A stretch of DNA of 24,706 bases from JBBTVO01 sp038063195 (GTDB lineage Bacteria; Patescibacteriota; Microgenomatia; Levybacterales; UBA12049): contig JBBTVO010000013.1 of assembly GCA_038063195.1 (NCBI GenBank), positions 1-24,706 of the forward strand, given 5' to 3'. Position 1 is the stretch's first letter. Each line of letters starts with the position of its first letter. A program made the position numbers and the translations under genes. Under the pieces are notes generated by a model that worked only from the letters and a program-made list of their open reading frames with translations, was not told the origin of the DNA and made no database searches. Of the stretch, positions 5,867 through 12,867 are shown piece by piece.

Positions 5867-7195
5867 ATGGATAAGCAAGATAAGAATTCAAATTTAATGG
5901 AGAAAATAGTATCTTTGTGTAAAAGGCGGGGTTTTGTTTTTCAGAACTCTGAAATTTATGGAGGGCTCAATGGAGTGTGGGATCTGGGACCTCTGGGTGT
6001 GCTTCTTGCGAACAATATCAAGAATGAATGGTGGAAGTCGATGGTTTTATCCCGCGATGATATCGTTGGCTTAGATAGTTCTATTCTTGCCCATCCAAAG
6101 GTTTGGGAGGCATCCGGTCACATAAAATCCTTCACAGACCCACTCGTAGAGTGTAAGATCTGCCATGAAAGATTCCGTGCAGATCACACGAAAGATATTG
6201 AAGCGCACGCCAAGACTCACCCTTCGACAGGCTCAGGGCAAGTTAATTGGACAGATGTAAAGCAGTTTAATCTCATGTTTAAGACCTTCGTGGGACCACT
6301 TGATAATGAAGAGAACAAAACATATTTAAGGCCAGAGACAGCACAGGGAATTTTTATCAATTTTGAAAATGTTCTATCCACCATGCGGGTTAAGATACCA
6401 TTTGGAATCGCTCAGATTGGTAAAGGTTTCCGGAACGAAATAACTACGGGCAATTTCTTATTCCGAGTCCGCGAGTTCGAAATGATGGAGCTTGAATATT
6501 TCGTAGAGCCTGGGACGGATAAGGAAAAGTTTGAATACTGGAAAAAAGAAAGGCTTAATTGGTATTTAAATCTCGGAATTAAAAAAGAAAATATTAAGAC
6601 TGTCGATCTTCCAAAGGAAGACATTGCGCATTATTCCAGAGGAACTTCAGAAGTTTGGTACAATTGGCCGTTTATGGGCTTTGGAGAACTAGAAGGAATT
6701 GCAAACAGAGGTGATTACGATCTTACCCAGCAAAGCAAGCATTCAAGAAAAGACCTTTCATATTTTGATGAAGAGAAAGGAAAAAGGTTTACTCCGTACG
6801 TTATAGAACCATCAGTGGGAGTCGGTCGCGCAATTGTTGCATTTCTTGTGGATAGTTATGCTGAAGAAGAGAAGAGAGTGGTTTTGAAACTTCATCCGAA
6901 GCTTGCTCCTATTAAAGCCGCAGTCTTTCCGCTTCTATCTAATAAACCGGAGTTGACAAAACTCGCAAAAACAATTTATGATAATCTTAAGAAGGAAATT
7001 GGAAGTGTTGCTTTTGATGATAGAGGCAACATAGGAAAGAGATATTTTTACCAGGACGAAATTGGTACTCCCTACTGTATAACAGTCGATTTTCAAAGCC
7101 TTGAAGATAAGACCGTAACAGTACGCGACCGCGACACAATGAAACAGGAAAGGGTAAAAATAGATAAATTATCATCCTTTATACGGCAGGAATAA
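5867..7195 (+). CDS. glyQS: glycyl-tRNA synthetase (dimeric, class II)
   Basis: It charges tRNA-Gly with glycine in the cytoplasm. The 442-residue protein opens with LMEKIVSLCKRRGFVFQNSE and YGGLNGVWDLGPLG, contains RPETAQGIF and the class II motif 2 region GFRNEITTGNFLFRVREFEM, and ends motif 3 with PSVGVGRAIVAFLVDS. The C-terminal anticodon-binding domain covers about residues 340-442. The insertion around residues 95-125 has a C-x2-C and H-x3-H arrangement instead of four cysteines. Residues HPSTGSGQ (about 118-125) are encoded by a dispersed repeat. The ATG at 5867 was chosen as it directly precedes the family's N-terminus. purF follows after 3 bp. Confidence 0.95.
   Translation: MDKQDKNSNLMEKIVSLCKRRGFVFQNSEIYGGLNGVWDLGPLGVLLANNIKNEWWKSMVLSRDDIVGLDSSILAHPKVWEASGHIKSFTDPLVECKICHERFRADHTKDIEAHAKTHPSTGSGQVNWTDVKQFNLMFKTFVGPLDNEENKTYLRPETAQGIFINFENVLSTMRVKIPFGIAQIGKGFRNEITTGNFLFRVREFEMMELEYFVEPGTDKEKFEYWKKERLNWYLNLGIKKENIKTVDLPKEDIAHYSRGTSEVWYNWPFMGFGELEGIANRGDYDLTQQSKHSRKDLSYFDEEKGKRFTPYVIEPSVGVGRAIVAFLVDSYAEEEKRVVLKLHPKLAPIKAAVFPLLSNKPELTKLAKTIYDNLKKEIGSVAFDDRGNIGKRYFYQDEIGTPYCITVDFQSLEDKTVTVRDRDTMKQERVKIDKLSSFIRQE
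6220..6239. repeat. dispersed repeat unit inserted in frame in glyQS
   Basis: CCCTTCGACAGGCTCAGGGC is an imperfect inverted repeat of the type common between genes in CPR genomes. Here it lies inside a coding region and is translated as PSTGSGQ without breaking the frame. Confidence 0.75.
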
Positions 7196-7198
7196 CGG

Positions 7199-8719
7199 AT
7201 GCATGAAAAATTAATTCCCACTATAGAATTTGACAAGCCTCAAGATCATTGTGCTGTTTCAGGAATTATAAGTTTTAATGGTCGTGACGTCTCTAGGGAT
7301 ACCATTCGTTCCATTTATAAACAACAAAACCGAGGGCAAGGAGGAAGTGGAATTGCGACTTACGACTCTTTCGGTGGAGATTTTAGATTGCATAAGGGCA
7401 TAGGTTTAGTATCTGATGTTTTTCATCAGGATTCTGTTCAAACATATTCCCTGAGTGGTTTTCTGTCGATTGGCCATGATAGATATGCAACTACGGGCAG
7501 TAAAGACAAGCCGGAGGCAGAAAAGGTGCTATGCTTACAGCCTTATGTAGTTAAGCAAAATAGAAGAAGTATTGCTCTGGCTCACAATGGAAACATTCCC
7601 GAACATTATCTAGGTCCCTTAAAGGATCAGCTTCTTCCCGGAACTAAACTTCAGTCGGATACAGACAGTGAAATTCTTGCTTGGAGAATCTTGCAAGCGG
7701 AGGGAGAAAATTGGAAACAAAAAATAGTAAACGGACTAGCTGGAGTAAAAGGAGCCTATTCACTTGCTATAGCGACAGATGAAGGTGATCTATTTGGAAT
7801 AAAAGATCCATTAGGAATTAGACCTTTGGTTTTCGCAAAGACTTTTGATGGAGCAGCAGTAGTTTCCGAAACTCATGGATTTGAAGATATGAAAGGCGTT
7901 CATGATAGGCGTGAGCTAAGAAATGGAGAAATGGTTCATATCACTCCAGACGGAAAAATAGAATTTATGCAAGTTTTTCCCAATACAAAAACCGCGCGCT
8001 GTATTGTTGAGCCTATTTACATAAGACATCCTAATTCTAGAGAAGGTGAATTTGAAGTTTCAGAAATAAGATATCGAATGGGACAAAGACTTGCCCGTGA
8101 GTTTCCAGTTCCCGAAGGTTTTGTCGTTGTAGGAATCCCTGATTCGGGATTGGAAATAGCAAATGGCTACTCAAATGAATTACGAAGGAGCAATTATAGT
8201 TCAATTATAATTAAAGATAGATATAGAGATGGAATAAGAAGTTTCATAGAGGATAAAAATGAAGATAGACTTGCAGTACTTAAGGGGAAGTTTTCTGTAT
8301 CAGAAAGGGCAAGAGGTCTTAGGGTGATTTTAATAGACGACTCTCTTATAAGAGGAAATACAACGCCTGTTGTTATAGAAAAGTTGTTTCAAGCCGGAGT
8401 AGGGGAAGTTTGCCTTGGTCTTGGATCCCCTATGTTTATTGAGACTTGTGATTTGGGCGTAAATATTGCATCTCGCTCTGAATTGAAGGCTTTGGAAGAA
8501 TGGGGGTCAGAATATAAGGTTAAAACTGCTGAGCAAATCGCAAAGGAAATAGGAGCAAGTAAGGTTTATTTCTTAAGCCTAGAGGGGCTTATAGATTCGA
8601 TAGATGGCGAGCCTCAGGGCTATTGTACGAATTGCTTAACAAGGAAGCATCCAATAAGAGATCTGGTTCAATCTGAGGAGTATATATACAGAGCTCTATC
8701 GGAAATTCTAGCTGCATAG
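7199..8719 (+). CDS. purF: amidophosphoribosyltransferase (PurF-like)
   Basis: This enzyme makes 5-phosphoribosylamine from PRPP and glutamine, the first step of purine synthesis. The N-terminal Ntn glutaminase domain should be freed at Cys18 (DHCAVSGIISF) after removal of a 17-residue propeptide. Typical features follow: GHDRYATTGS, AHNGNIPEH and SDTDSEI. The C-terminal phosphoribosyltransferase domain has VGIPDSGLEIANGYS and the PRPP loop VILIDDSLIRGNTT. Cysteines in ARCIVEP, IETCDLG and YCTNC could hold the Fe-S cluster of the B. subtilis type. It is 506 residues, slightly longer than usual, and CAVSGI differs from the common CG(V/I)xGI. It starts 3 bp after glyQS; no other purine gene is in the window. 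Confidence 0.85.
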   Translation: MHEKLIPTIEFDKPQDHCAVSGIISFNGRDVSRDTIRSIYKQQNRGQGGSGIATYDSFGGDFRLHKGIGLVSDVFHQDSVQTYSLSGFLSIGHDRYATTGSKDKPEAEKVLCLQPYVVKQNRRSIALAHNGNIPEHYLGPLKDQLLPGTKLQSDTDSEILAWRILQAEGENWKQKIVNGLAGVKGAYSLAIATDEGDLFGIKDPLGIRPLVFAKTFDGAAVVSETHGFEDMKGVHDRRELRNGEMVHITPDGKIEFMQVFPNTKTARCIVEPIYIRHPNSREGEFEVSEIRYRMGQRLAREFPVPEGFVVVGIPDSGLEIANGYSNELRRSNYSSIIIKDRYRDGIRSFIEDKNEDRLAVLKGKFSVSERARGLRVILIDDSLIRGNTTPVVIEKLFQAGVGEVCLGLGSPMFIETCDLGVNIASRSELKALEEWGSEYKVKTAEQIAKEIGASKVYFLSLEGLIDSIDGEPQGYCTNCLTRKHPIRDLVQSEEYIYRALSEILAA

Positions 8720-8747
8720 TTGACACAGCGGTAAATATCTGTAATAA
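8720..8747 (+). promoter_or_regulatory. promoter of the 153-residue gene
   Basis: TTGACA (8720-8725), a 16-bp spacer and TAATAA (8742-8747), only 8 nt before the ATG at 8756. The -35 begins immediately after the purF stop. A leaderless or near-leaderless mRNA is implied. Confidence 0.55.
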
Positions 8748-8755
8748 ATAAAAGA

Positions 8756-9217
8756 ATGAATAAAATTTTAAAAGATAAGAAAATATTAGTAGGGATTGCA
8801 GTTGTGGTTTTGGCCGTTATAATTGCCGGGGGTTTTTTTGTTTTATCAGCGAACAAAAATAATAAGCCTGCAAGTTCAGGAATTGAAGAAGAACAAGTCT
8901 TAGCCCTCTCTCCTGAAGAAATAGGCCTATCTTTGACGCTGGGCGAAGATGGTCAGAGAGTCATTATGGAAATTAGCAAAGTTGAAGATATAAAGTCGCT
9001 TGAATACCAGCTTTCATACAATTCAAAGGACGATATTCCTCGAGGAGTCATAGGCACAGTGGATATAAAAGGAAGCTCGATAAAAAAAGAAATAGTTTTG
9101 GGAACTTGCTCAGATGTCTGTCATTATGACGAGGAAATTTCGAATATAAAAATAATTATAAAAGTGATAAAAACAGACGGCAAGGCCTATCAGGTAGAAA
9201 AAACGCTGGAAGAATAA
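8756..9217 (+). CDS. small membrane-anchored extracytoplasmic protein, unknown function
   Basis: The 153-residue protein has a lysine-rich start, one hydrophobic segment (about 10-31), an acidic linker and a beta-rich domain predicted outside the cell. Two cysteines in GTCSDVCHYDE, near residues 119-123, could form a disulfide. There is no lipobox. The C-terminal domain (ESLEYQLSYNS-like region, then IKIIIKVIKTDGKAYQVEKT) looks like an immunoglobulin-like sandwich. I do not recognise a named family, though similar small anchored proteins occur in CPR genomes. It is transcribed from its own promoter and lies 166 bp before mraZ. Confidence 0.7.
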   Translation: MNKILKDKKILVGIAVVVLAVIIAGGFFVLSANKNNKPASSGIEEEQVLALSPEEIGLSLTLGEDGQRVIMEISKVEDIKSLEYQLSYNSKDDIPRGVIGTVDIKGSSIKKEIVLGTCSDVCHYDEEISNIKIIIKVIKTDGKAYQVEKTLEE

Positions 9218-9298
9218 CCTCTTAAATTTTCCTCAAACAAATTTCCTACATATTGTGTTTTGGATTATAAAATCACACTATTTCGTCAATTCTGCCTA

Positions 9299-9327
9299 TT
9301 GACACGCTTCTGAAAATATCTCAAAAT
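9299..9327 (+). promoter_or_regulatory. promoter of the dcw cluster
   Basis: TTGACA (9299-9304), 17 bp, CAAAAT (9322-9327). The predicted start at about 9334 falls at the first MraZ-box repeat, so MraZ binding would block transcription initiation or early elongation. Confidence 0.6.
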
Positions 9328-9332
9328 GAACT

Positions 9333-9362
9333 AAAGTGGGAAGAAATGGTACAAAGTGGGAT
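9333..9362 (+). promoter_or_regulatory. MraZ operator (three 10-bp direct repeats)
   Basis: AAAGTGGGAA (9333-9342), GAAATGGTAC (9343-9352) and AAAGTGGGAT (9353-9362) repeat with a 10-bp pitch; the middle one is degenerate. MraZ binds TGGGN repeats in E. coli and AAAGTG(T/G) repeats in Mycoplasma, upstream of its own operon. The position just before mraZ fits autoregulation. Confidence 0.75.
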
Positions 9363-9382
9363 AAGAAAGAGGATTACTACTT

Positions 9383-9871
9383 ATGCTTATTGGTCAATTT
9401 GAATCAAACGTCGATAAAAAGGGTAGAACCGGAATGCCGAAGAAATTCAGGGCAATTCTTGGTGATAAAATTATCGTCACTTTAGGCTATGAAAACTCGC
9501 TCATTATCGTATCGGAAGAAAATTGGAAACAACTACTCGAAGGAACAGAGGGAAAACCTTTTATCCAATCAGAAGCTAGAGAAACTCAACGATTTCTCCT
9601 CGGAGGAGCAAGTTCTTTGGAACTCGATAGTAAAGGAAGGTTTATCATACCTTCTTACTTACGAGAGTTTGCAAAAATTGAAAACGAGATTGTATTCTTA
9701 GGGCTGTCACGATACGTGGAGGTTTGGGACAAAAAACGCTGGGAAGAGTATAGAGGCAATTTAGAGAAGAACATAGACAGAATATCACAGAGATTAGTTG
9801 ATAAAGAAGACCTGCCTGCCGGCCCGCTTCGCAACGAGGCGAGCAAGGCAGGGAAAAAGGGCGATGAATAA
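9383..9871 (+). CDS. mraZ: transcriptional regulator MraZ
   Basis: MraZ is a ring-forming AbrB-like DNA-binding protein that controls the division and cell wall cluster. The protein opens MLIGQFESNVDKKGRTGMPKKFR, and the second SpoVT/AbrB repeat is SLELDSKGRFIIPSYLREFA (about 72-91), each with the DxKGR motif. AGAGG at 9368-9372 lies at Shine-Dalgarno distance from the ATG. At 162 residues it is slightly longer than usual. The C-terminal tail DLPAGPLRNEASKAG comes from a dispersed repeat, not from family sequence. Its end overlaps rsmH by 8 nt. Confidence 0.93.
   Translation: MLIGQFESNVDKKGRTGMPKKFRAILGDKIIVTLGYENSLIIVSEENWKQLLEGTEGKPFIQSEARETQRFLLGGASSLELDSKGRFIIPSYLREFAKIENEIVFLGLSRYVEVWDKKRWEEYRGNLEKNIDRISQRLVDKEDLPAGPLRNEASKAGKKGDE
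9811..9852. repeat. long form of the CCTGCC palindromic repeat, inside the mraZ 3' end
   Basis: The left arm CCTGCCTGCC (9811-9820) and right arm CAAGGCAGG (9844-9852) flank an inner CG-rich inverted part (CGCTTCG / CGAGGCG). It is translated as the mraZ tail and also lies in the false N-terminal extension of rsmH. Confidence 0.75.
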
Positions 9872-10751
9872 CTTTCATAAGCCTGTACTTTTAAAAGAAG
9901 TCATAGAATATCTGAATGTCCGAAAAGACTCAAAATATATCGATGCGACATTAGGCGGAGGCGGGCATACAGAAGAGATATTAAAACTGGGAGGAAAGGT
10001 CCTTGGAATTGACGTAGATAAAGACGCACTAGATTTTGTAAGAGACAGAATTACACAAATTGATAATTCAGAGAATCTGACACTATTCTGCGGAAATTTC
10101 AAGGACATAGACACAATTGCACATTTAAATAATTTTGATAAAGTTTCGGGGATAATTCTTGATCTTGGGGTATCAAGTCATCAGATAGATACGCTCGAAC
10201 GGGGATTTAGTTATCAAAAAAACGGTCCGCTTGATATGAGGATGGATAAAAATTTATCTATAAAAGCTGCGGATCTCTTACAAATACTTACGAAAGGAGA
10301 ACTTAATGAACTATTTAATAAATTGGGTGAGGAATATTCTTCTCGGCGGATTTCTGAGCGTATTGTTAGCGCCCGTAGAATAAAAAAGCTTGAGACAACA
10401 GATGATCTCCTAAGGGCAATATTGGGTAATGACCATGAAGTATCAGCCTTTGAACGAGCAAGAATTCTAAGCAAAATTTTTCAGGCTTTGCGGATTGCGG
10501 TAAATGATGAGCTTAATAATCTAAGGGAAGTTTTGCCCAAAGCAATAGACCTTTTGGATAAAAGCGCAAATCTTTTAATAATAAGCTTTCATTCACTTGA
10601 AGACAGAATTGTAAAAAAAACGTTTGAGGAATACGAAAAAAAAGGAATAGGAGAAATTTTAACAAAAAAACCAATTATTCCAAGTTTGGAAGAAATTAAA
10701 AACAATAGTAGGAGTAGAAGTTCTAAATTGAGAATTTTTAAGAAAATATGA
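9864..10751 (+). CDS. rsmH: 16S rRNA (cytosine1402-N4)-methyltransferase RsmH
   Basis: RsmH methylates C1402 of 16S rRNA and usually follows mraZ. The ATG at 9864 gives NNFHKPVLLKEVIEYL, the normal family start; a longer frame from 9798 only adds translated repeat sequence. AAAAAGGG just before 9864 serves as ribosome site, and the start overlaps the mraZ stop (ATGAATAA), which suggests coupled translation. SAM-binding IDATLGGGGHTEEIL, GIDVDKDAL, GIILDLGVSSHQID, the GFSYQKNGPLDMRMD loop and SFHSLEDRIVKKTF are all present. Length 295 residues, near normal. Its TGA stop is the start of a dispersed repeat. Confidence 0.95.
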   Translation: MNNFHKPVLLKEVIEYLNVRKDSKYIDATLGGGGHTEEILKLGGKVLGIDVDKDALDFVRDRITQIDNSENLTLFCGNFKDIDTIAHLNNFDKVSGIILDLGVSSHQIDTLERGFSYQKNGPLDMRMDKNLSIKAADLLQILTKGELNELFNKLGEEYSSRRISERIVSARRIKKLETTDDLLRAILGNDHEVSAFERARILSKIFQALRIAVNDELNNLREVLPKAIDLLDKSANLLIISFHSLEDRIVKKTFEEYEKKGIGEILTKKPIIPSLEEIKNNSRSRSSKLRIFKKI

Positions 10752-10820
10752 CCCGTTCGGCGCCGCACTGAGCCTAGCCGAATGTGCGGCAAGCTCAGGG
10801 TCATGCTGAGTAAAATCGAA
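10749..10820. repeat. dispersed repeat filling the rsmH-ftsL gap
   Basis: TGACCC (10749-10754) and GGGTCA (10798-10803) bracket an inverted structure, followed by TGCTGAG and ATCGAAG remnants typical of the ccttcgac..ctcaggg repeat class. The first three bases are the rsmH stop codon. Confidence 0.7.
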
Positions 10821-10822
10821 GT

Positions 10823-11107
10823 ATGAAAAAACCAATTTCTGTCTTAATAATAATAGTTTTATGTATAGTTGGTCTTTCTATTATGCGTGTTGTGGTGTCA
10901 AATGGAATTTCTACTTCGGGAATCGCACTTGATCAGATTCAAACAGACATAGCGTACTATAAAATCCAGAATATAAATGTAAAACAAAAACTTCTTTCAA
11001 TAAGCTCTTTCAATTATGTAGCCTCAAAAGCCTCTAGTTTGGGATTTGCAGAAAGTAAGTCTATTATTTCGCTTAATAAATCTATTCCTTTGGCAAAAAA
11101 GCCATGA
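10823..11107 (+). CDS. ftsL: FtsL-like cell division protein
   Basis: The 94-residue bitopic protein has a short cytoplasmic end, one membrane segment (about 5-24) and a helical, probably coiled-coil stretch (LDQIQTDIAYYKIQNINVKQ) followed by a short tail. FtsL recruits and activates the septal FtsW-FtsI pair. The sequence is poorly conserved, as in all FtsL proteins. The call rests on topology, size and the position between rsmH and ftsI. Repeats flank the gene on both sides. Confidence 0.7.
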   Translation: MKKPISVLIIIVLCIVGLSIMRVVVSNGISTSGIALDQIQTDIAYYKIQNINVKQKLLSISSFNYVASKASSLGFAESKSIISLNKSIPLAKKP

Positions 11108-11144
11108 CCCTTCGGCATAAGCTCAGGGTCATACTGAGTTTACC
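11105..11144. repeat. dispersed repeat filling the ftsL-ftsI gap
   Basis: TGACCC (11105-11110) with the inner TTCGGC and CTCAGGGTCA (to about 11131), then ACTGAG. As at 10749, the stop codon of the upstream gene is the first triplet of the repeat. Confidence 0.7.
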
Positions 11145-11150
11145 GAATGT

Positions 11151-12830
11151 ATGATATGGAGATACAGGGCAGTTCTTATTATCCTGATTCTTGCCTTCCT
11201 AGCCGTCTTATCCAGACTTTTTTACTGGCAGGTAGTTAAGGCAGAAGATCTCTCGCGTCTTGGACAATCCCAGTACGAAAGGTCTATAAATATACTGCCT
11301 CAGCGCGGAGAAATAAAAACATCAGACAATTTCCAAATCGTAACCAATAGAATTTCTTATTTAGTATTTGCAAATCCAAAGCAAATAAAGAATAAGAATG
11401 AAACTTCCATAATTTTATCCTCAGAACTTGGTATTGATAAGGCCTCAGTAAGTTCTCAGCTCTCTATGGACAAGTATTGGATATCATTAAAAACCGGTAT
11501 TGATACGCAAGAGAAAAAGAAGATAGAAGATTTAAGGATTCAGGGAGTAGATTTTGAAGAGACGTTCACGAGGTTTTATCCTGAGGCCTCTATGGCTGCA
11601 CATCTTCTTGGATTTGTAGGGAAAGATGATTTGGGGAAAGATAAAGGGTACTTTGGACTCGAAGGCTATTATGATAGGCTCTTGCGCGGAAAAGAAGGAG
11701 CTGTTATTGAAGTCTTTGATGCGCTGGGGCGTCCGGTACTTGCGCAAGCAAGCAGTAATCCTGAAAATCTAAAAGGGAATTCTTTGGTTTTAAATATTGA
11801 CAGAGCTGTTCAATTCATCACAGACGAGAAGCTAAAAAAAGGAATAAAAAAATACGGCGCGGCGGGAGGAATAGTGGCTGTAATGGAGCCTAAAACCGGA
11901 AATATCATAGCTCTTTCTTCCTTTCCCTCTTTTTCTCCATCTGAGTATGGAAAGTTTGACTCAAGTTTATATAAAAACCCTTCGATATCAAATTTATATG
12001 AACCAGGATCGACTCTTAAGCCTCTCATAATGTCAGCGGCTCTTGATGCTGGAATTGTAAAACCTCAAACGAAGTGCAGCATCTGCGATAAGCCGGTCTC
12101 AGTAGGCGGGTATGAAATTCGTACATGGAATGATGAATATTTTAAAGACATAAATATGGTTGATGTGATAAGGCGTTCTGATAATACCGGAATGGTTTTC
12201 GTAGGACAGAAGCTTGGAGCCGACAGAATGACAGACTATCTGACTAAATTTGGCATCGGGACGGGAACAGGAATAGACCTTCAGGGAGAGGTCTATCAGG
12301 CGCTGCCGCCAAAGGATAAATGGTATGAGGCAGATCTTGCGACGCGAGCTTTTGGACAGGGAATTTCAGTAACTCCAATAGAACTCCTTGATTCTTTCTC
12401 ATCTATTGCAAACGGAGGCATAAGAATGGAGCCTCACGTAGTAAGAGAAATACAGACTCCGGAGGGAAAAACTATAAAAATTGCTCCGAAAGCTCTGGGA
12501 AGAACTATTTCGGAAAACACTTCAAAAGTAATGACTGAGATGCTTGTAAATGCTGTGAATAAGGGAGAAGCTTCTTATGCGCGAGTCAAGGGATATAGAA
12601 TTGCGGGGAAAACCGGAACAGCATCAATTCCTATTGCTGGCCATTACGATCCCAATAAGACAGTAGCTTCTTTTATCGGGTATGCACCGGCAGACAATCC
12701 GAAATTCGCAATGCTTGTAATTTTCAATAAACCTACAACTTCGATATATGGTGCTGAGACCGCTGCTCCTGTTTTTTTCGATATCGCAAGACAGCTTCTT
12801 TTGTATTACGGGATCTCACCAACCGAATAA
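11151..12830 (+). CDS. ftsI: septal peptidoglycan transpeptidase (FtsI/PBP2-type class B PBP)
   Basis: It cross-links septal peptidoglycan. One N-terminal membrane helix (about 5-25) is followed by the PBP dimerisation domain (RGEIKTSDNFQIVTN; GKDDLGKDKGYFGLEGYYD) and a transpeptidase domain with all three catalytic motifs: S287-TLK (EPGSTLKP), S343-DN and K487-TGT. Length 559 is typical for class B enzymes; no PASTA domain is present. The position after the ftsL-like gene points to FtsI rather than the elongation enzyme PBP2. No Shine-Dalgarno sequence is seen before the ATG, which follows the repeat by a few bases. Confidence 0.93.
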   Translation: MIWRYRAVLIILILAFLAVLSRLFYWQVVKAEDLSRLGQSQYERSINILPQRGEIKTSDNFQIVTNRISYLVFANPKQIKNKNETSIILSSELGIDKASVSSQLSMDKYWISLKTGIDTQEKKKIEDLRIQGVDFEETFTRFYPEASMAAHLLGFVGKDDLGKDKGYFGLEGYYDRLLRGKEGAVIEVFDALGRPVLAQASSNPENLKGNSLVLNIDRAVQFITDEKLKKGIKKYGAAGGIVAVMEPKTGNIIALSSFPSFSPSEYGKFDSSLYKNPSISNLYEPGSTLKPLIMSAALDAGIVKPQTKCSICDKPVSVGGYEIRTWNDEYFKDINMVDVIRRSDNTGMVFVGQKLGADRMTDYLTKFGIGTGTGIDLQGEVYQALPPKDKWYEADLATRAFGQGISVTPIELLDSFSSIANGGIRMEPHVVREIQTPEGKTIKIAPKALGRTISENTSKVMTEMLVNAVNKGEASYARVKGYRIAGKTGTASIPIAGHYDPNKTVASFIGYAPADNPKFAMLVIFNKPTTSIYGAETAAPVFFDIARQLLLYYGISPTE

Positions 12831-12853
12831 TAGATTACAAGACAGAAAAAAGG

Positions 12854-12859
12854 TATAAT
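12854..12859 (+). promoter_or_regulatory. internal promoter before murE
   Basis: A perfect TATAAT lies 8 nt upstream of the murE ATG; the -35 region is poor. It would give a leaderless murE transcript inside the cluster. Confidence 0.45.
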
Positions 12860-12867
12860 ATCAAGCT

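Noticed and set aside
9255..9278. Possible terminator hairpin GTGTTTT / AAAATCACAC
   Set aside because: The stem is AT-rich with a bulge, and no T-run follows.
102..11107. TGA recoded as glycine (Gracilibacteria/SR1 code)
   Set aside because: TGA ends several genes at the expected family lengths, and no in-frame TGA occurs in the conserved genes.
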